Shown: one piece after another, positions 34,149-43,497 of the stretch
Position numbering within the stretch: the first letter of the stretch is position 1
Layout: the number at the start of each line of letters is the position of its first letter
NCBI GenBank assembly: GCA_003252535.1
Contig: QKDN01000054.1
Span: 124,001-188,000, forward strand
DNA: 64,000 bases
Source: Campylobacterota bacterium
GTDB taxonomy: Bacteria; Campylobacterota; Campylobacteria; Campylobacterales; Sulfurovaceae
Direction of reading: 5' to 3'
Made by a program: the position numbers and the translations under genes
The notes under the pieces: model-generated
Database searches by the model: none
What the model saw: the letters and a program-made list of their open reading frames with translations, nothing else
Told to the model about the DNA's origin: nothing

Positions 34149-34619
34149 ATGCCACAGATCGGAGATAATGTCAGAGATTTCTGTCTGCCAAACCAGGATG
34201 AAGAGGAGATATGTCTGCGTGACATCAGGGGAAGATGGATTGTCCTTTATTTCTATCCCAAGGACAGTACGCCGGGCTGTACGACCGAAGCGTGTGATTT
34301 CAGTGCTGCCCTGCCTGATTTCGGGAAGCTTGATGCGATCGTCCTGGGTGTAAGCCCCGACAGCCCCCAGAAGCACAGGAACTTCATCGCCAAAAAAGAG
34401 CTCACGATCACCCTCCTGGCCGATGAGGATAAGAGCCTGTGCAACCAGTTCGGAGTATGGCAGCTCAAGAAGAACTACGGCAAGGAGTATATGGGTGTAG
34501 TCCGGTCGACCTTCATCATCGATCCTGACGGGAAGATCGCCGCGATATGGGAAAGTGTCAAGGTCAAAGGGCATGTCGACGCTGTGAAAGAGAAGCTCGG
34601 CGAGCTGCAGGCCCGTTAA
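34149..34619 (+). CDS. bcp: Bcp-type thiol peroxiredoxin
   Basis: Reduces hydroperoxides with thioredoxin or similar. 156 residues from the ATG at 34149; AAGGAGAG precedes it. The peroxidatic motif is YFYPKDSTPGCTTEACDFS with Cys45 (TPGCT), and a second Cys five residues on (EAC) serves as resolving Cys (Bcp/PrxQ type). The partner-like GVSPDSPQKHRNFI and VRSTFIIDPDGKI strands are present. It lies 6 bases before the polysaccharide deacetylase gene, in the same operon. Confidence 0.95.
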   Translation: MPQIGDNVRDFCLPNQDEEEICLRDIRGRWIVLYFYPKDSTPGCTTEACDFSAALPDFGKLDAIVLGVSPDSPQKHRNFIAKKELTITLLADEDKSLCNQFGVWQLKKNYGKEYMGVVRSTFIIDPDGKIAAIWESVKVKGHVDAVKEKLGELQAR

Positions 34620-34625
34620 ATCTTG

Positions 34626-35573
34626 ATGAAAAAGCCCCCTGCCATACTCGGATTCCTGTTGCTTTTCGTGATGCTTTTTGCCCCTGGGACAGTCGGGGGA
34701 GGCATGGCGTATGGCGCTCAGAAAGAAGAGTATGTGACGACCCGGGGAGGGAGAGTCTATCCCGCTTCGCGTATGATCTATCACAAAAGCAGGTTGCAGA
34801 AGATCGTACGGGTCAAAAAAGAGAAGAACAACAAGCGGATACTCACTTATCGTCTGCCCGGGAACTTCTCATCCGCTGCCAAAACTTCCGCCGGAACCCA
34901 CAGCAGCAGAGATGAGCCGAAACTCGTCATTATCATCGACGATATAGCGACCTATACACAGTGGAAAAGACTCAGGTCCATACCCTACGAGATCACCCCC
35001 TCCATCTTTCCCCCTTCGAAGAATGTCACTATCCGGGCTTCCATGATCAGCGATCCCGAACATGCCATGATCCATCTCCCTATGGAGGCGAAGATATCGG
35101 CAAAAAACACCATGTGCGGCAGTATATGCATCAAGGATACGACAAAGCTGATGGAACAGCGTATCAAAAAGCTCAGGCATGATCTCCCCGGTATCCGGAT
35201 CATCAACAACCATACGGGGAGCGCATTGACATCCGATTATGATTCGTTCTACCGCCTGTACGGGATCATGAAGTGCGAAGGGTTCATCTTCGTCGACAGC
35301 TATACCAGCGTCGCTTCCAAAGCCTCCAGTGTAGCGGCGAAGTACGGTGACAAATGTCTCGTGCGGGATGTATTCCTGGATAATGTCCGTACACGGCCTG
35401 CTATCAGGGCACAGCTGCAAAAGGCGGTGAAGATAGCACGTACAAAAGGGTATGCCATCGCTATCGGTCATCCCCATGACATTACGATGGGGACATTGCG
35501 GGGATCAGGAGATATCCTCCGTGGTGTCAGGGTGATCTATATGGACAGGCTTCTCAAAGAGCTGGGCAGATAG
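34626..35573 (+). CDS. Divergent polysaccharide deacetylase
   Basis: 315 residues with a signal peptide (ILGFLLLFVMLFAPGTVGGG). A NodB-like fold is seen from about 95: LVIIIDDIATYTQW (first Asp pair), IPYEITPSIFPPSKN, EHAMIHLPMEAKI (His), IINNHTGSALTSD (His) and GYAIAIGHPHDITM. This is the YibQ/DUF610 'divergent polysaccharide deacetylase' family, thought to act on envelope carbohydrate. The last 69 bases are antisense to the end of the GGDEF-EAL gene. Confidence 0.88.
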   Translation: MKKPPAILGFLLLFVMLFAPGTVGGGMAYGAQKEEYVTTRGGRVYPASRMIYHKSRLQKIVRVKKEKNNKRILTYRLPGNFSSAAKTSAGTHSSRDEPKLVIIIDDIATYTQWKRLRSIPYEITPSIFPPSKNVTIRASMISDPEHAMIHLPMEAKISAKNTMCGSICIKDTTKLMEQRIKKLRHDLPGIRIINNHTGSALTSDYDSFYRLYGIMKCEGFIFVDSYTSVASKASSVAAKYGDKCLVRDVFLDNVRTRPAIRAQLQKAVKIARTKGYAIAIGHPHDITMGTLRGSGDILRGVRVIYMDRLLKELGR

Positions 35574-37556
35574 GACATCTTTGCCGGGTTCTCCTATGAA
35601 ATACCCCTGCATATAGTCAGCGCCCATGGCAGTGATGAGATCGAATACCTCTTTTGTCCCTACGAATTCGGCGATGGTGTTGATCCCCAGCTTGTTGGCG
35701 AACAGCAGTATGGTCTCGACTACGATCCTTGATTCGCTTTCTGTGTTGATGTTCTTGATCAGCGAACCGTCTATCTTGAGGTAGTCCGCTTTGAGATGGA
35801 TGATATGTTCGAAGTTGGAATAGCCGCTGCCGAAATCATCGATCGCTATTTTGCAGCCGCGTTCTTTGATCTTGTCGAGGAATAGACACACTTCGTTGTA
35901 GTCGTCGATCTGCTGCGATTCGGTGATCTCGAAGATGATCCTGTGGGGTTCCGTGAAGCCCTCGATCTGTTCGCAGATGAATGCCACGGTGTGTTCATTG
36001 AAGATATCCTCGATGGAGAGGTTGACGGAGAACTCACAGGGTTTGTCCCTGAAGTATTCGAAGGTCTTTTCGATCATGATCCTGGTGATGAGTTCGTACT
36101 GCAGGTATTTTTTGGCGACCTCCAGGAAGTAAGATGGTGATATGGTCTCCCCCTCCTCATCGATGAATCTCACGAGTGATTCGTATTTGTCTATCCTTTG
36201 GGTACGGGTATTATAGATGGGCTGGAAGTGGGGGATGATCCTGTCTTCCCTGATCGCTTTCTTGATCATGTTGTGCCAGTGGAGACTCTCCTGGATCTGC
36301 TCCTTTTTCTGGTAGTCTTCCTGGTAGACCTTGTAGTGTTTTTTCTGTTTCCTCGCATTCTGGAGCGCGACATCGGCATGGTTGAGGCCGTTGCTTTTGT
36401 AGTAGGAGATCCCTGCCGAGAGTGAAATACTGATATCGAATTCACCGATCTGGATGATAGTATTATGGAAGTGGCAGAGTATATCCGCGATCGCCCCTTC
36501 GAACTCAGAGACATCGTTTGCACTGTCGGTGAAGATGACCATCTCATCGGCAGGGAGCTTGTAGAGTTCGTACCCTTTGGGGCGTATCATGTCAGCGATC
36601 GCACCGGTCACTTTGACCAGGACCCTGTCACCCATCTCGAAGCCGTAGAGTTCGTTGATGTCCCTGAACCCCTCGATGTCGATGAGGGCAAGGTTGGGAT
36701 GCTGTGCATGTTTCAGGCGCATAAGGAGCTTTTCACGGTTCGGCAGATTGGTCAGCGCATCGGTGGTCTGCTGGGTGATGAGGTGCTGCTGGTTGAGCAG
36801 TTCGGTGATATCCTGCCTGATCGCGATATACTCCACGATATTCTCTTCTTCATCGAGGATCGGCATGATCGTCGCGGAGACTATGTAGGCTTCGCCGTTT
36901 TTCTTGCGGTTTTTCACGACCCCTTTCCAAACTTTTTTGGCCGTGATCGTCGACCAGAGCTCCCTGAAAAGTTCGGGGGGTGTTTCCGGGTGGCGGACGA
37001 TACGATGGGAGTGGCCTATCAGCTCATCCCGTGAATATCCCGAGATCCCGACGAACTGTTCATTGGCATAGGTGATGATCCCTTTCGGATCTGTCTTGGT
37101 GACGATATTGGTGATGTCGACTGCCTGTTTGTACTGCTCGTAGAGCTTGTGGGTATCCTGGTACTGCCGCTGGTAATAGAGTGCAGAAGCGATATCCCCG
37201 AGGACGCGGAGCAGTTCCCCGGCGCCGAAAGGGTGCAGCAGATAGTGCCTCGCACCGTGCAGGAGACTTCGCGTCAGGTCATCATGCTCTTCGGCGCTCC
37301 CCATGACGATGACAGGTCTCTCCGCTCCCAGTTCTTCGAAGAAGACGAATGTCTCTTCCCTGCCCGTGTCACTGAGGTGCAGGGATGCGAGGATGATATC
37401 TGGATTGTGTATGCGGCAGAGCTCGATCCCTTCAGCGATAGCGGCAGTACGGTAGAGTGCAGCGCATCCTGCCTCTATATCCGGGGCGATCCGGGCGATC
37501 CCGGCAGTATCTTCCCCGACCAGGAGTATCGTATAGTTCTCAAGATAACCGGCCAC
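35505..37556 (-). CDS. REC-PAS-GGDEF-EAL cyclic-di-GMP phosphodiesterase (degenerate GGDEF)
   Basis: About 683 residues, starting from the GTG at 37556, which has GGAGG 6 bases upstream; the ATG at 37586 lies on a TATAAT box and has no ribosome site. Order: receiver-like domain (YTILLVGEDTAG, 'ILASLHLSDTG'), PAS (about 130-245, ITYANEQFVGISGYSRDELIG), GGDEF (LTNLPNREKLL, YKLPADEMVIF in place of GGDEF, so inactive), EAL (YESLVRF, VNLS, FEITES, IDDFGSGYSN, LKIDGSL, AEFVGT, MQGYFIGEP). The EAL acidic residues are all present, so it should degrade c-di-GMP, with the GGDEF domain sensory. Its end overlaps the deacetylase gene by 69 bases on the opposite strand. Confidence 0.9.
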   Translation of the reverse strand: MAGYLENYTILLVGEDTAGIARIAPDIEAGCAALYRTAAIAEGIELCRIHNPDIILASLHLSDTGREETFVFFEELGAERPVIVMGSAEEHDDLTRSLLHGARHYLLHPFGAGELLRVLGDIASALYYQRQYQDTHKLYEQYKQAVDITNIVTKTDPKGIITYANEQFVGISGYSRDELIGHSHRIVRHPETPPELFRELWSTITAKKVWKGVVKNRKKNGEAYIVSATIMPILDEEENIVEYIAIRQDITELLNQQHLITQQTTDALTNLPNREKLLMRLKHAQHPNLALIDIEGFRDINELYGFEMGDRVLVKVTGAIADMIRPKGYELYKLPADEMVIFTDSANDVSEFEGAIADILCHFHNTIIQIGEFDISISLSAGISYYKSNGLNHADVALQNARKQKKHYKVYQEDYQKKEQIQESLHWHNMIKKAIREDRIIPHFQPIYNTRTQRIDKYESLVRFIDEEGETISPSYFLEVAKKYLQYELITRIMIEKTFEYFRDKPCEFSVNLSIEDIFNEHTVAFICEQIEGFTEPHRIIFEITESQQIDDYNEVCLFLDKIKERGCKIAIDDFGSGYSNFEHIIHLKADYLKIDGSLIKNINTESESRIVVETILLFANKLGINTIAEFVGTKEVFDLITAMGADYMQGYFIGEPGKDVLSAQLFEKPVHIDHPDTTEDIS

Positions 37557-37584
37557 CCTTTTCCTCCCCGTTAGATATTCCTGC

Positions 37585-37590
37585 ATTATA
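37585..37590 (-). promoter_or_regulatory. -10 box TATAAT before the GGDEF-EAL gene
   Basis: TATAAT on the minus strand overlaps the first ATG of the long frame, making translation from that ATG unlikely. It would put transcription start about 20-25 bases before the GTG at 37556, which carries the Shine-Dalgarno site. TTGGTT upstream is a possible but weak -35. Confidence 0.6.
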
Positions 37591-37643
37591 CAGGGAATAA
37601 CCAAAAAACTATGACAATATGCCACACTTTTTCGGCTGGTGAT

Positions 37644-38039
37644 ATGTTTATGCGATACTTGGCGAGACAGAGAAAAAAGGAGAAAAGAGAGACGGAGTAT
37701 CACAATACGAGTCGCCGGAGCGGCGAGAAGGGTGAGGAGCTCGCCGTGGAATACCTCGGAAGAGAAGGGTATGAGATCATCGAGAGGAATTTCTACGCCA
37801 GCAAGCTCGGTGAGATCGATATCGTCGCCAAAAAAGGGGGAGTACTGCACTTCATAGAGGTCAAAAGCGCTTTTGGAGATTTTGATCCCGTCCACAATTT
37901 CACCTGTGCCAAGCAGACGAAAGTGATCAGGTCGGCATACTATTTTCTCAAGTCACGATCGCTCGATCTCCCCTTTTGCATCGACCTGCTCCTTATCCGC
38001 GGCAGGAAAGCGGAACTTATCGAGAACATAACGATGTAG
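37644..38039 (+). CDS. YraN family (UPF0102) putative endonuclease
   Basis: 131 residues. Nuclease-like core of the restriction-endonuclease fold: GEELAVEYLGREGYEIIERNF, then GEIDIVAKKGGVLHFIEVKSA (Asp and Glu-x-Lys metal site) and RSAYYFLKSRSLDLPFCIDLLLI. The family occurs next to rsmI or ribonuclease genes, with unclear function. The start codon is ATG 37644 or 37650; the ribosome site (GGTGAT) is weak. It is divergent from the GGDEF-EAL gene and 40 bases upstream of the dioxygenase gene. Confidence 0.85.
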   Translation: MFMRYLARQRKKEKRETEYHNTSRRSGEKGEELAVEYLGREGYEIIERNFYASKLGEIDIVAKKGGVLHFIEVKSAFGDFDPVHNFTCAKQTKVIRSAYYFLKSRSLDLPFCIDLLLIRGRKAELIENITM

Positions 38040-38079
38040 AGTGTATAATGCGGTATTCTAAATCATCAGAGGTATTGCT

Positions 38080-38823
38080 ATGGAGTTGGACAGTGAACAG
38101 CTGGAGTTTTTCGAAAAGAACGGATATCTGATCATACGCAGTTTTGTACCGGACGAACGATGCGATACGCTCAGGGATATCGCCCTGGCACACCTCATGC
38201 ACAAGGTACCACCGATAGAGACAGAATCAGAGTACAACGAGCACTCCAAACTCTTCTCCGACGGCACAGTACGGCGCCTGCGCCAGGTATACGACAGGGA
38301 TATCGTGTTCAGGGAGTGGATGGAGGAGCCGGCGATCCGCCCGATGCTGCGGCAGATACTGGGAGAGACCCCCGTCATCGTCCTGGCCCATCACAACTCC
38401 ATCATGACCAAGATGCCTCATACGAGCAGCGAGACCTCATGGCACCAGGACAAACGATACTGGCGCTACAGGAACGACAATATGGTCTCGGTATGGCTCG
38501 CGCTGGGAGAGGAGAACAGCCGCAACGGTGTCCTGGAGTTCATCCCCGGCAGCCATAGAACCGACCTGAGCCCTGACCGTTTCGATGAGAAGGAATATTT
38601 CATGAGCGACTACCCTGCCAACCAGGAGCTTATCACCGCCAGGGTGAGCAGCGATCTGCAGAAGGGGGATATCGTTTTTTTCCATTGCAAACTGCTTCAC
38701 CGTGCCAATGCGAATAACACCGACGAGGCTAAAATATCATTCGTTTACACCCTCAAAGGGGAGTCGAACGAAGCGATCGAAGGTACCAGATCGAGTCAAT
38801 TCGACGAAATAAGACTAAATTAG
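38080..38823 (+). CDS. Phytanoyl-CoA dioxygenase family protein
   Basis: 247 residues. Non-heme Fe(II)/2-oxoglutarate oxygenase fold of the PhyH family: NGYLIIRSFVPDE at the start, the metal-binding HQDKRYWRY (His-x-Asp) near residue 127, a distal His in VFFHCKLLHRANAN, and the 2-oxoglutarate Arg region of RSSQFDEIRL. Such enzymes hydroxylate small molecules or lipid-derived acids; the substrate cannot be told. Downstream of yraN-like gene by 40 bases, with a TATAAT sequence inside that spacer. Confidence 0.85.
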   Translation: MELDSEQLEFFEKNGYLIIRSFVPDERCDTLRDIALAHLMHKVPPIETESEYNEHSKLFSDGTVRRLRQVYDRDIVFREWMEEPAIRPMLRQILGETPVIVLAHHNSIMTKMPHTSSETSWHQDKRYWRYRNDNMVSVWLALGEENSRNGVLEFIPGSHRTDLSPDRFDEKEYFMSDYPANQELITARVSSDLQKGDIVFFHCKLLHRANANNTDEAKISFVYTLKGESNEAIEGTRSSQFDEIRLN

Positions 38824-38958
38824 TCCTATTTTTGCTCTTATATATTGACAAAATAAAAAATATTAGTTATAAATATGGTATCAAAGGCTTTGATTATACG
38901 ATTCTCAAAGAGAGATTTTTGTATAATCGGCTGAAATTACTCAAAGAAGGAATTACAG

Positions 38959-39276
38959 ATGGGAAAATATGTTGAACTAACAAACGAGAACTTTGACGCA
39001 ACTATCGCCGAAGGCGTTACATTGGTAGACTTTTGGGCTCCATGGTGCGGACCTTGTAGAATGATCGCTCCTGTTATCGAAGAGCTTGCAGAGGATTTCG
39101 AAGGGAAAGCGACTATCGCAAAAGTAAATACCGATGAGGAGCAGGACATCGCTGTAAAATTCGGTATCCGTTCTATCCCTACGATCCTGTTCTTCAAGAA
39201 CGGTGAAGTAGTAGACCAGATGATCGGTGCAGCTAGCAAAGATGCTTTCGCAGACAAACTGAACGCACTTCTATAA
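38959..39276 (+). CDS. trxA: Thioredoxin
   Basis: Cytoplasmic disulfide reductase, 105 residues. Active site WCGPC (29-33) in FWAPWCGPCRMIAPV, cis-Pro in RSIPTILFF and the usual IAKVNTDEEQDIAVKFGI. AAAGAAGGAATTACAG precedes the ATG. The cognate reductase gene trxB follows 137 bases later, and the dapB/purF genes are downstream. Confidence 0.98.
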   Translation: MGKYVELTNENFDATIAEGVTLVDFWAPWCGPCRMIAPVIEELAEDFEGKATIAKVNTDEEQDIAVKFGIRSIPTILFFKNGEVVDQMIGAASKDAFADKLNALL

Positions 39277-39285
39277 TCACAACCG

Positions 39286-39307
39286 CCAGGGTTTTGGCCC
39301 TGACCGG
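39286..39307 (+). terminator. Weak hairpin after trxA
   Basis: CAGGG-TTTTGG-CCCTG with flanking CCG/CGG, about 10 bases beyond the trxA stop. It lacks a downstream T-tract; it may partly separate trxA from trxB-dapB-purF, consistent with the 137-base gap. Confidence 0.4.
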
Positions 39308-39413
39308 CTTCAAGAAATTCCTTTACAACAAATCCATTGATCACTTAAGTTCCTGGATAAGCCATAGCTTACCGATGGTTTAGCCAGTAACTTGGATAGC
39401 AAAAGGAGAAGAG

Positions 39414-40352
39414 ATGCTTGATTGTGCTATTATCGGAGGAGGGCCGGCAGGCCTGACAGCCGGACTGTATGCCACCAGAGGCGGTCTGAAGGATGTAGTG
39501 ATGTTCGAAAAGGGGATGCCCGGAGGACAGATCACGCAAAGCAGCGAGATAGAGAACTATCCCGGTTTTTACCAGCACGGCAAGACCGGTATGGACTTCA
39601 TGGATACATGGCAGGAGCAGTGCTTTGCATTCGGTCTGAAACACCGTATGGAAGAGGTGGCCGCAGTACGCAGGGAGGGTGAACATTTCGTCCTCGATAT
39701 CCCGGGCAAAGAGAGTATCAGCGCGAAAACGGTGATCATGTGTACAGGCAGCACGCCCAAAAGAGCCGGTGTCAAAGGGGAGAACGAGTTCTTCGGCAAA
39801 GGGGTGAGCACCTGCGCGACCTGTGACGGGTTCTTTTACAGGAACAAAGAAGTAGCGGTTCTCGGCGGCGGCGATACAGCCCTTGAAGAGGCCTACTACC
39901 TATCGAACATCTGTTCGAAGGTCTATGTGATCCACAGAAGGGATACCTTCAGGGCTGCCCCTTCGACAGTAGACCGTGTACAGCGCAAGGAGAATATCGA
40001 GCTCATCACCAATGCGACGGTTGAAGAGATCGTCGGAGACAAAACCGGGGTGACAGGTATCGATATCAGGGATGCAGCGGGGAATATCAGCAGGCTTGAA
40101 GTACCTGGTATCTTTGTTTTCGTAGGGCACAATGTCAACAACTCCGTCCTCAAGGACAGTGCAGGGAACTTTATCTGCGATATCAACGAGCAGGGTCAGG
40201 TGATCGTGGACCTTAACATGCATACATCGATCGAGGGGCTCTACGCCGCCGGCGATATGCGGATCAACGCCCCCAAACAGGTAGTATGTGCGGCAGGCGA
40301 CGGCGCTACGGCCGCGTTACAGGTAATCTCATATATTCAGGAGCAAGCATAA
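39414..40352 (+). CDS. trxB: Thioredoxin reductase
   Basis: NADPH-dependent flavoenzyme that reduces thioredoxin. 312 residues. FAD motif [15 protein letters not shown] near the N-terminus (GxGxxG), the redox CATCDGFFY with Cys134 and Cys137, the NADPH-binding [10 protein letters not shown] (151-160) and the C-terminal [35 protein letters not shown] precedes the ATG. It is 137 bases from trxA and adjacent to dapB (2 bases). Confidence 0.97.
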   Translation: MLDCAIIGGGPAGLTAGLYATRGGLKDVVMFEKGMPGGQITQSSEIENYPGFYQHGKTGMDFMDTWQEQCFAFGLKHRMEEVAAVRREGEHFVLDIPGKESISAKTVIMCTGSTPKRAGVKGENEFFGKGVSTCATCDGFFYRNKEVAVLGGGDTALEEAYYLSNICSKVYVIHRRDTFRAAPSTVDRVQRKENIELITNATVEEIVGDKTGVTGIDIRDAAGNISRLEVPGIFVFVGHNVNNSVLKDSAGNFICDINEQGQVIVDLNMHTSIEGLYAAGDMRINAPKQVVCAAGDGATAALQVISYIQEQA

Positions 40353-40354
40353 TT

Positions 40355-41122
40355 ATGATCAAAGTAGGTATAGTCGGCAGTACCGGGAGAGTCGGAAGCC
40401 TCCTTATCGACAATCTTAAGAACGACGAGAGTGCGAAACTTGGCGCTGTCCATGTGTTCGATGAACTTCAAAAAGATGTAGGCGGGGATGTATTCGTCAC
40501 CAATTCGATGGCAGAACTTCTGAACCATTGCGATGTTGTGATCGATTTCTCTGCGCCTGTAGCTACCGAAGCACTCATCGAGGCTGCACTGGAGAACCCG
40601 AAACCTCTCGTCATCGCAACGACCGGTTTTACGACACACCAGCAAAACCTCCTGACACAGGCATCGGAAAAGATGCCGGTTCTCTACTCGTCCAATATGT
40701 CGGTGGGTATCGCCCTTCTGAAACAGCTTGTCGAGAAGGTTTCCGCAACGTTGAGCGATTTTGATATCGAGATCATCGAGTACCATCACAAGCACAAGGT
40801 AGATGCGCCAAGCGGTACTGCTCTCACGCTCGGCGAGTTTGCCGCAGCAGGACGCGGTCTTGACCTGGAGAGCGTCAGGGTGAGCGGCAGGGACGGGCAG
40901 ATAGGCGCGAGAACCAAGGACGAGATCGCGATCATGGCTCTCCGCGGCGGTGATATCGTCGGACGCCATACGGTCGGTTTCTACAATGACGGCGAGTTCC
41001 TTGAGCTCAACCATACGGCAACAAGCCGCGATACTTTCTCCAAGGGAGCCATCCGTGCAGCAAAATGGCTCGTGAACCAGAAAGAGGGTCTCTACTCAAT
41101 CAATGACTGCTTAGGTATATAA
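40355..41122 (+). CDS. dapB: 4-hydroxy-tetrahydrodipicolinate reductase
   Basis: Step in lysine and diaminopimelate synthesis. 255 residues from the ATG at 40355. N-terminal Rossmann motif GIVGSTGRVGSLL, ATTGFTTHQQNLL, and the catalytic EIIEYHHKHKVDAPSGTAL with His-His-Lys. The C-terminal half shows GREMAQ-like RDEIAIMALRGGDIVGRHTVGFY. Lies 2 bases after trxB and 10 before purF, in the same operon. Confidence 0.96.
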   Translation: MIKVGIVGSTGRVGSLLIDNLKNDESAKLGAVHVFDELQKDVGGDVFVTNSMAELLNHCDVVIDFSAPVATEALIEAALENPKPLVIATTGFTTHQQNLLTQASEKMPVLYSSNMSVGIALLKQLVEKVSATLSDFDIEIIEYHHKHKVDAPSGTALTLGEFAAAGRGLDLESVRVSGRDGQIGARTKDEIAIMALRGGDIVGRHTVGFYNDGEFLELNHTATSRDTFSKGAIRAAKWLVNQKEGLYSINDCLGI

Positions 41123-41132
41123 AGGAATAATT

Positions 41133-42503
41133 ATGTGTGCAATCGTCGGTGTCTACGGCTCAAAGAACGCTTCGAAAATAGCTTACTATTCGCTCTTTGC
41201 CATGCAGCATAGAGGGCAGGAGTCCACAGGTATCAGTTCTGCGGACGGAAGCAGGATACACCTGATCAAAAAAAGAGGCAAGGTAGCCGACGTCTTCGAT
41301 GAGAAGAACATGGGGCTCCTTACAGGTGACTGTGCCATAGGACACAACCGCTATTCTACTGCCGGTGCGGACTCCATCCTCGATGCACAGCCGGTGTTCG
41401 CCAGGTACAAGCTCGGTGAGATATCCGTAGCACACAACGGCAACCTGGTCAACAAAGACGAGGTAAGGGAGAGGCTGATCGAGAACGGTGCGATCTTCCA
41501 GACCGATATGGATACCGAGAATATCGTCCATCTCATCGCCAAAAGCAAAGAAGACAAACTGATCGACCGCATCAAGGATATGCTGACCAAGATCGAGGGT
41601 GCGTACTGTCTGGCGATCCAGAGCCGTTCCAAGATGTTCGTCGTCAGAGACCGTTTCGGTATCAGACCGCTTAGCCTCGGCAGACTCAAGGACGGCGGAT
41701 GGATCGTAGCGAGCGAGACCTGTGCGTTCGATCTCGTGGGTGCCGAATTCGTCAGGGATGTCAAGCCCGGCGAAATGCTGATCTTCGATGAGGAGTTCGA
41801 AGGGGATTATATCTCGGAGCAGATATTCGAGCCGGATTACCATCCGTGTGCGTTCGAGTATATCTATTTCGCCAGACCCGATTCGATCATCGACGGCAAG
41901 AACGTCTATGCTATGCGTCTTGAGATGGGCAAAAGACTGGCCAAAGAGACTCCGGCTGACGTTGATCTGGTATTGCCGGTACCTGACAGCGGCGTGGCCG
42001 CGGCACGTGGTTATGCCGAAGGGCTCGGTGCGCCGTTCGAGATGGGTATCGTCCGTAACCACTATGTCGGGCGTACCTTTATCGAGCCGCTTCAGGAGAT
42101 CAGAGATGCCAAGGTCAAACAGAAGCTTTCTCCGATCAAACACCTGATAGAGGGGAAAAAGATAGCGATCATCGACGACTCCCTGGTCCGGGGGACGACG
42201 TCGCGCCAGATCGTCAAGATGCTCAAGGACGCAGGAGCGGCAGAGGTACATATGCGTATCGCAGCTCCAGAGATCAAGTTCCCATGCCGCTACGGGATCG
42301 ACACCCCGACCAAAGAGGAGCTGATCTCTTCGAGCAAGTCACCCGAAGAGATCGCTGAATTGATCGGCGCTACAAGTGTGGGATTCCTCTCTGTTGAAGG
42401 GCTTGTCGATGCGCTCGGCCATGACCGCAGCTATTCGCTAGTAAGCTTCGACGGCAACTACTTTGCAGGCGGATGCGCCGAGAGTCCCGGCTGCAGCAGC
42501 TAA
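41133..42503 (+). CDS. purF: Amidophosphoribosyltransferase
   Basis: First committed step of purine synthesis: PRPP and glutamine to phosphoribosylamine. 456 residues. Cys2 directly after the initiator Met (MCAIVGVYG) is the glutaminase nucleophile, so no propeptide is present. Glutaminase motifs: HRGQESTGIS, GHNRYSTAG, VAHNGNLVN. Phosphoribosyl domain: the PRPP loop IIDDSLVRGTTS near 340. No iron-sulfur cluster insertion. A single operon with trxA-trxB-dapB. Confidence 0.97.
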   Translation: MCAIVGVYGSKNASKIAYYSLFAMQHRGQESTGISSADGSRIHLIKKRGKVADVFDEKNMGLLTGDCAIGHNRYSTAGADSILDAQPVFARYKLGEISVAHNGNLVNKDEVRERLIENGAIFQTDMDTENIVHLIAKSKEDKLIDRIKDMLTKIEGAYCLAIQSRSKMFVVRDRFGIRPLSLGRLKDGGWIVASETCAFDLVGAEFVRDVKPGEMLIFDEEFEGDYISEQIFEPDYHPCAFEYIYFARPDSIIDGKNVYAMRLEMGKRLAKETPADVDLVLPVPDSGVAAARGYAEGLGAPFEMGIVRNHYVGRTFIEPLQEIRDAKVKQKLSPIKHLIEGKKIAIIDDSLVRGTTSRQIVKMLKDAGAAEVHMRIAAPEIKFPCRYGIDTPTKEELISSSKSPEEIAELIGATSVGFLSVEGLVDALGHDRSYSLVSFDGNYFAGGCAESPGCSS

Positions 42504-42511
42504 GAGGGTTA

Positions 42512-43477
42512 TTGAGTTTGCAGCAGCTACCGACATTCGGCCGTTATCTGAAAAAAAAATACAAAACCAAGGTCAGCAAGATACCGCTGGCTATCAGCGG
42601 GTTCACCTGTCCCAATATCGACGGTACTGTCGCCAAAGGCGGCTGTACCTTCTGCCTCAATGATTCCTTCAGCCCCAATCTGAGCAAGAACACACACAAG
42701 GTCTTCCTCAATTTCCAAAGCCAGAGTAACCCTATCCTCGAAAAACAGCTAGGCGAAGTGGAAACACAGATAGTCACCACTCGCGAAAAGATGCGCTGTG
42801 AATGGGGGAGCGACAAGTTCCTCGCGTACTTTCAGGCATTTACCAACACCTATGCCCCCTTCGATACTCTCAAAGCACTCTATGAGAAGGCACTTGCTTC
42901 CGACGATGTGATAGGCCTGAGCATCGGTACAAGGAGCGACTGTGTCAATGACGAGATTCTCGACTATCTTGCGGAGCTGAGCAAAACGAAAGAGATATGG
43001 ATCGAGTTCGGAGTCCAGTCGATCTATGACGAGACGCTCCGCAAAATCAACCGCGGTCATGACGCGCTCAATGTCGAGCGTGCCATCAAAGATGCCAAGG
43101 CGAAAGGGCTCAACGTCTGCGCCCACCTGATCTTCGGCCTCCCTGGAGAGACGCAGGAGATGATGCTCGACTCCGCCAGTGCGGTCTACAGCTGGGGTGT
43201 CGACTCTGTCAAGTACCACCCTCTCTATGTGGTCAGGAACACGCTCCTCGCCAACGACTACAAGGCTGGCAATTTCGAACCGATCTCCAAAGAGTTCTAT
43301 GTCGACACGCTCATCAAGGCTCTCAGGATGAAACCAGAACACATTACTATCCAGCGTGTCACGGCGGGCATCGATGACGAGACCCTGCTGGCTCCCGCAT
43401 GGTGCGGCGAGTCGAAGAACGAGATGCTCCGGTTTATCAACGGGGAGCTTCAGAAATCCGGTTTTGCCCCTATCTGA
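42512..43477 (+). CDS. TIGR01212-family radical SAM protein
   Basis: About 321 residues from the TTG at 42512, which has AAGAGGG upstream; the longer frame overlaps the end of purF by 31 bases. Radical SAM cluster TCPNIDGTVAKGGCTFC: the last two Cys are CTFC and the first lies 13 residues before, as in the TIGR01212 (YhcC) group. FGVQSIYDETLRKINRGHD, LPGETQEMMLDS and VKYHPLYVVRNT follow. Substrate unknown; related enzymes act on cofactors or tRNA. Same operon as purF. Confidence 0.88.
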   Translation: MSLQQLPTFGRYLKKKYKTKVSKIPLAISGFTCPNIDGTVAKGGCTFCLNDSFSPNLSKNTHKVFLNFQSQSNPILEKQLGEVETQIVTTREKMRCEWGSDKFLAYFQAFTNTYAPFDTLKALYEKALASDDVIGLSIGTRSDCVNDEILDYLAELSKTKEIWIEFGVQSIYDETLRKINRGHDALNVERAIKDAKAKGLNVCAHLIFGLPGETQEMMLDSASAVYSWGVDSVKYHPLYVVRNTLLANDYKAGNFEPISKEFYVDTLIKALRMKPEHITIQRVTAGIDDETLLAPAWCGESKNEMLRFINGELQKSGFAPI

Positions 43478-43497
43478 TCTCCGGCAGGTGATGTCGG

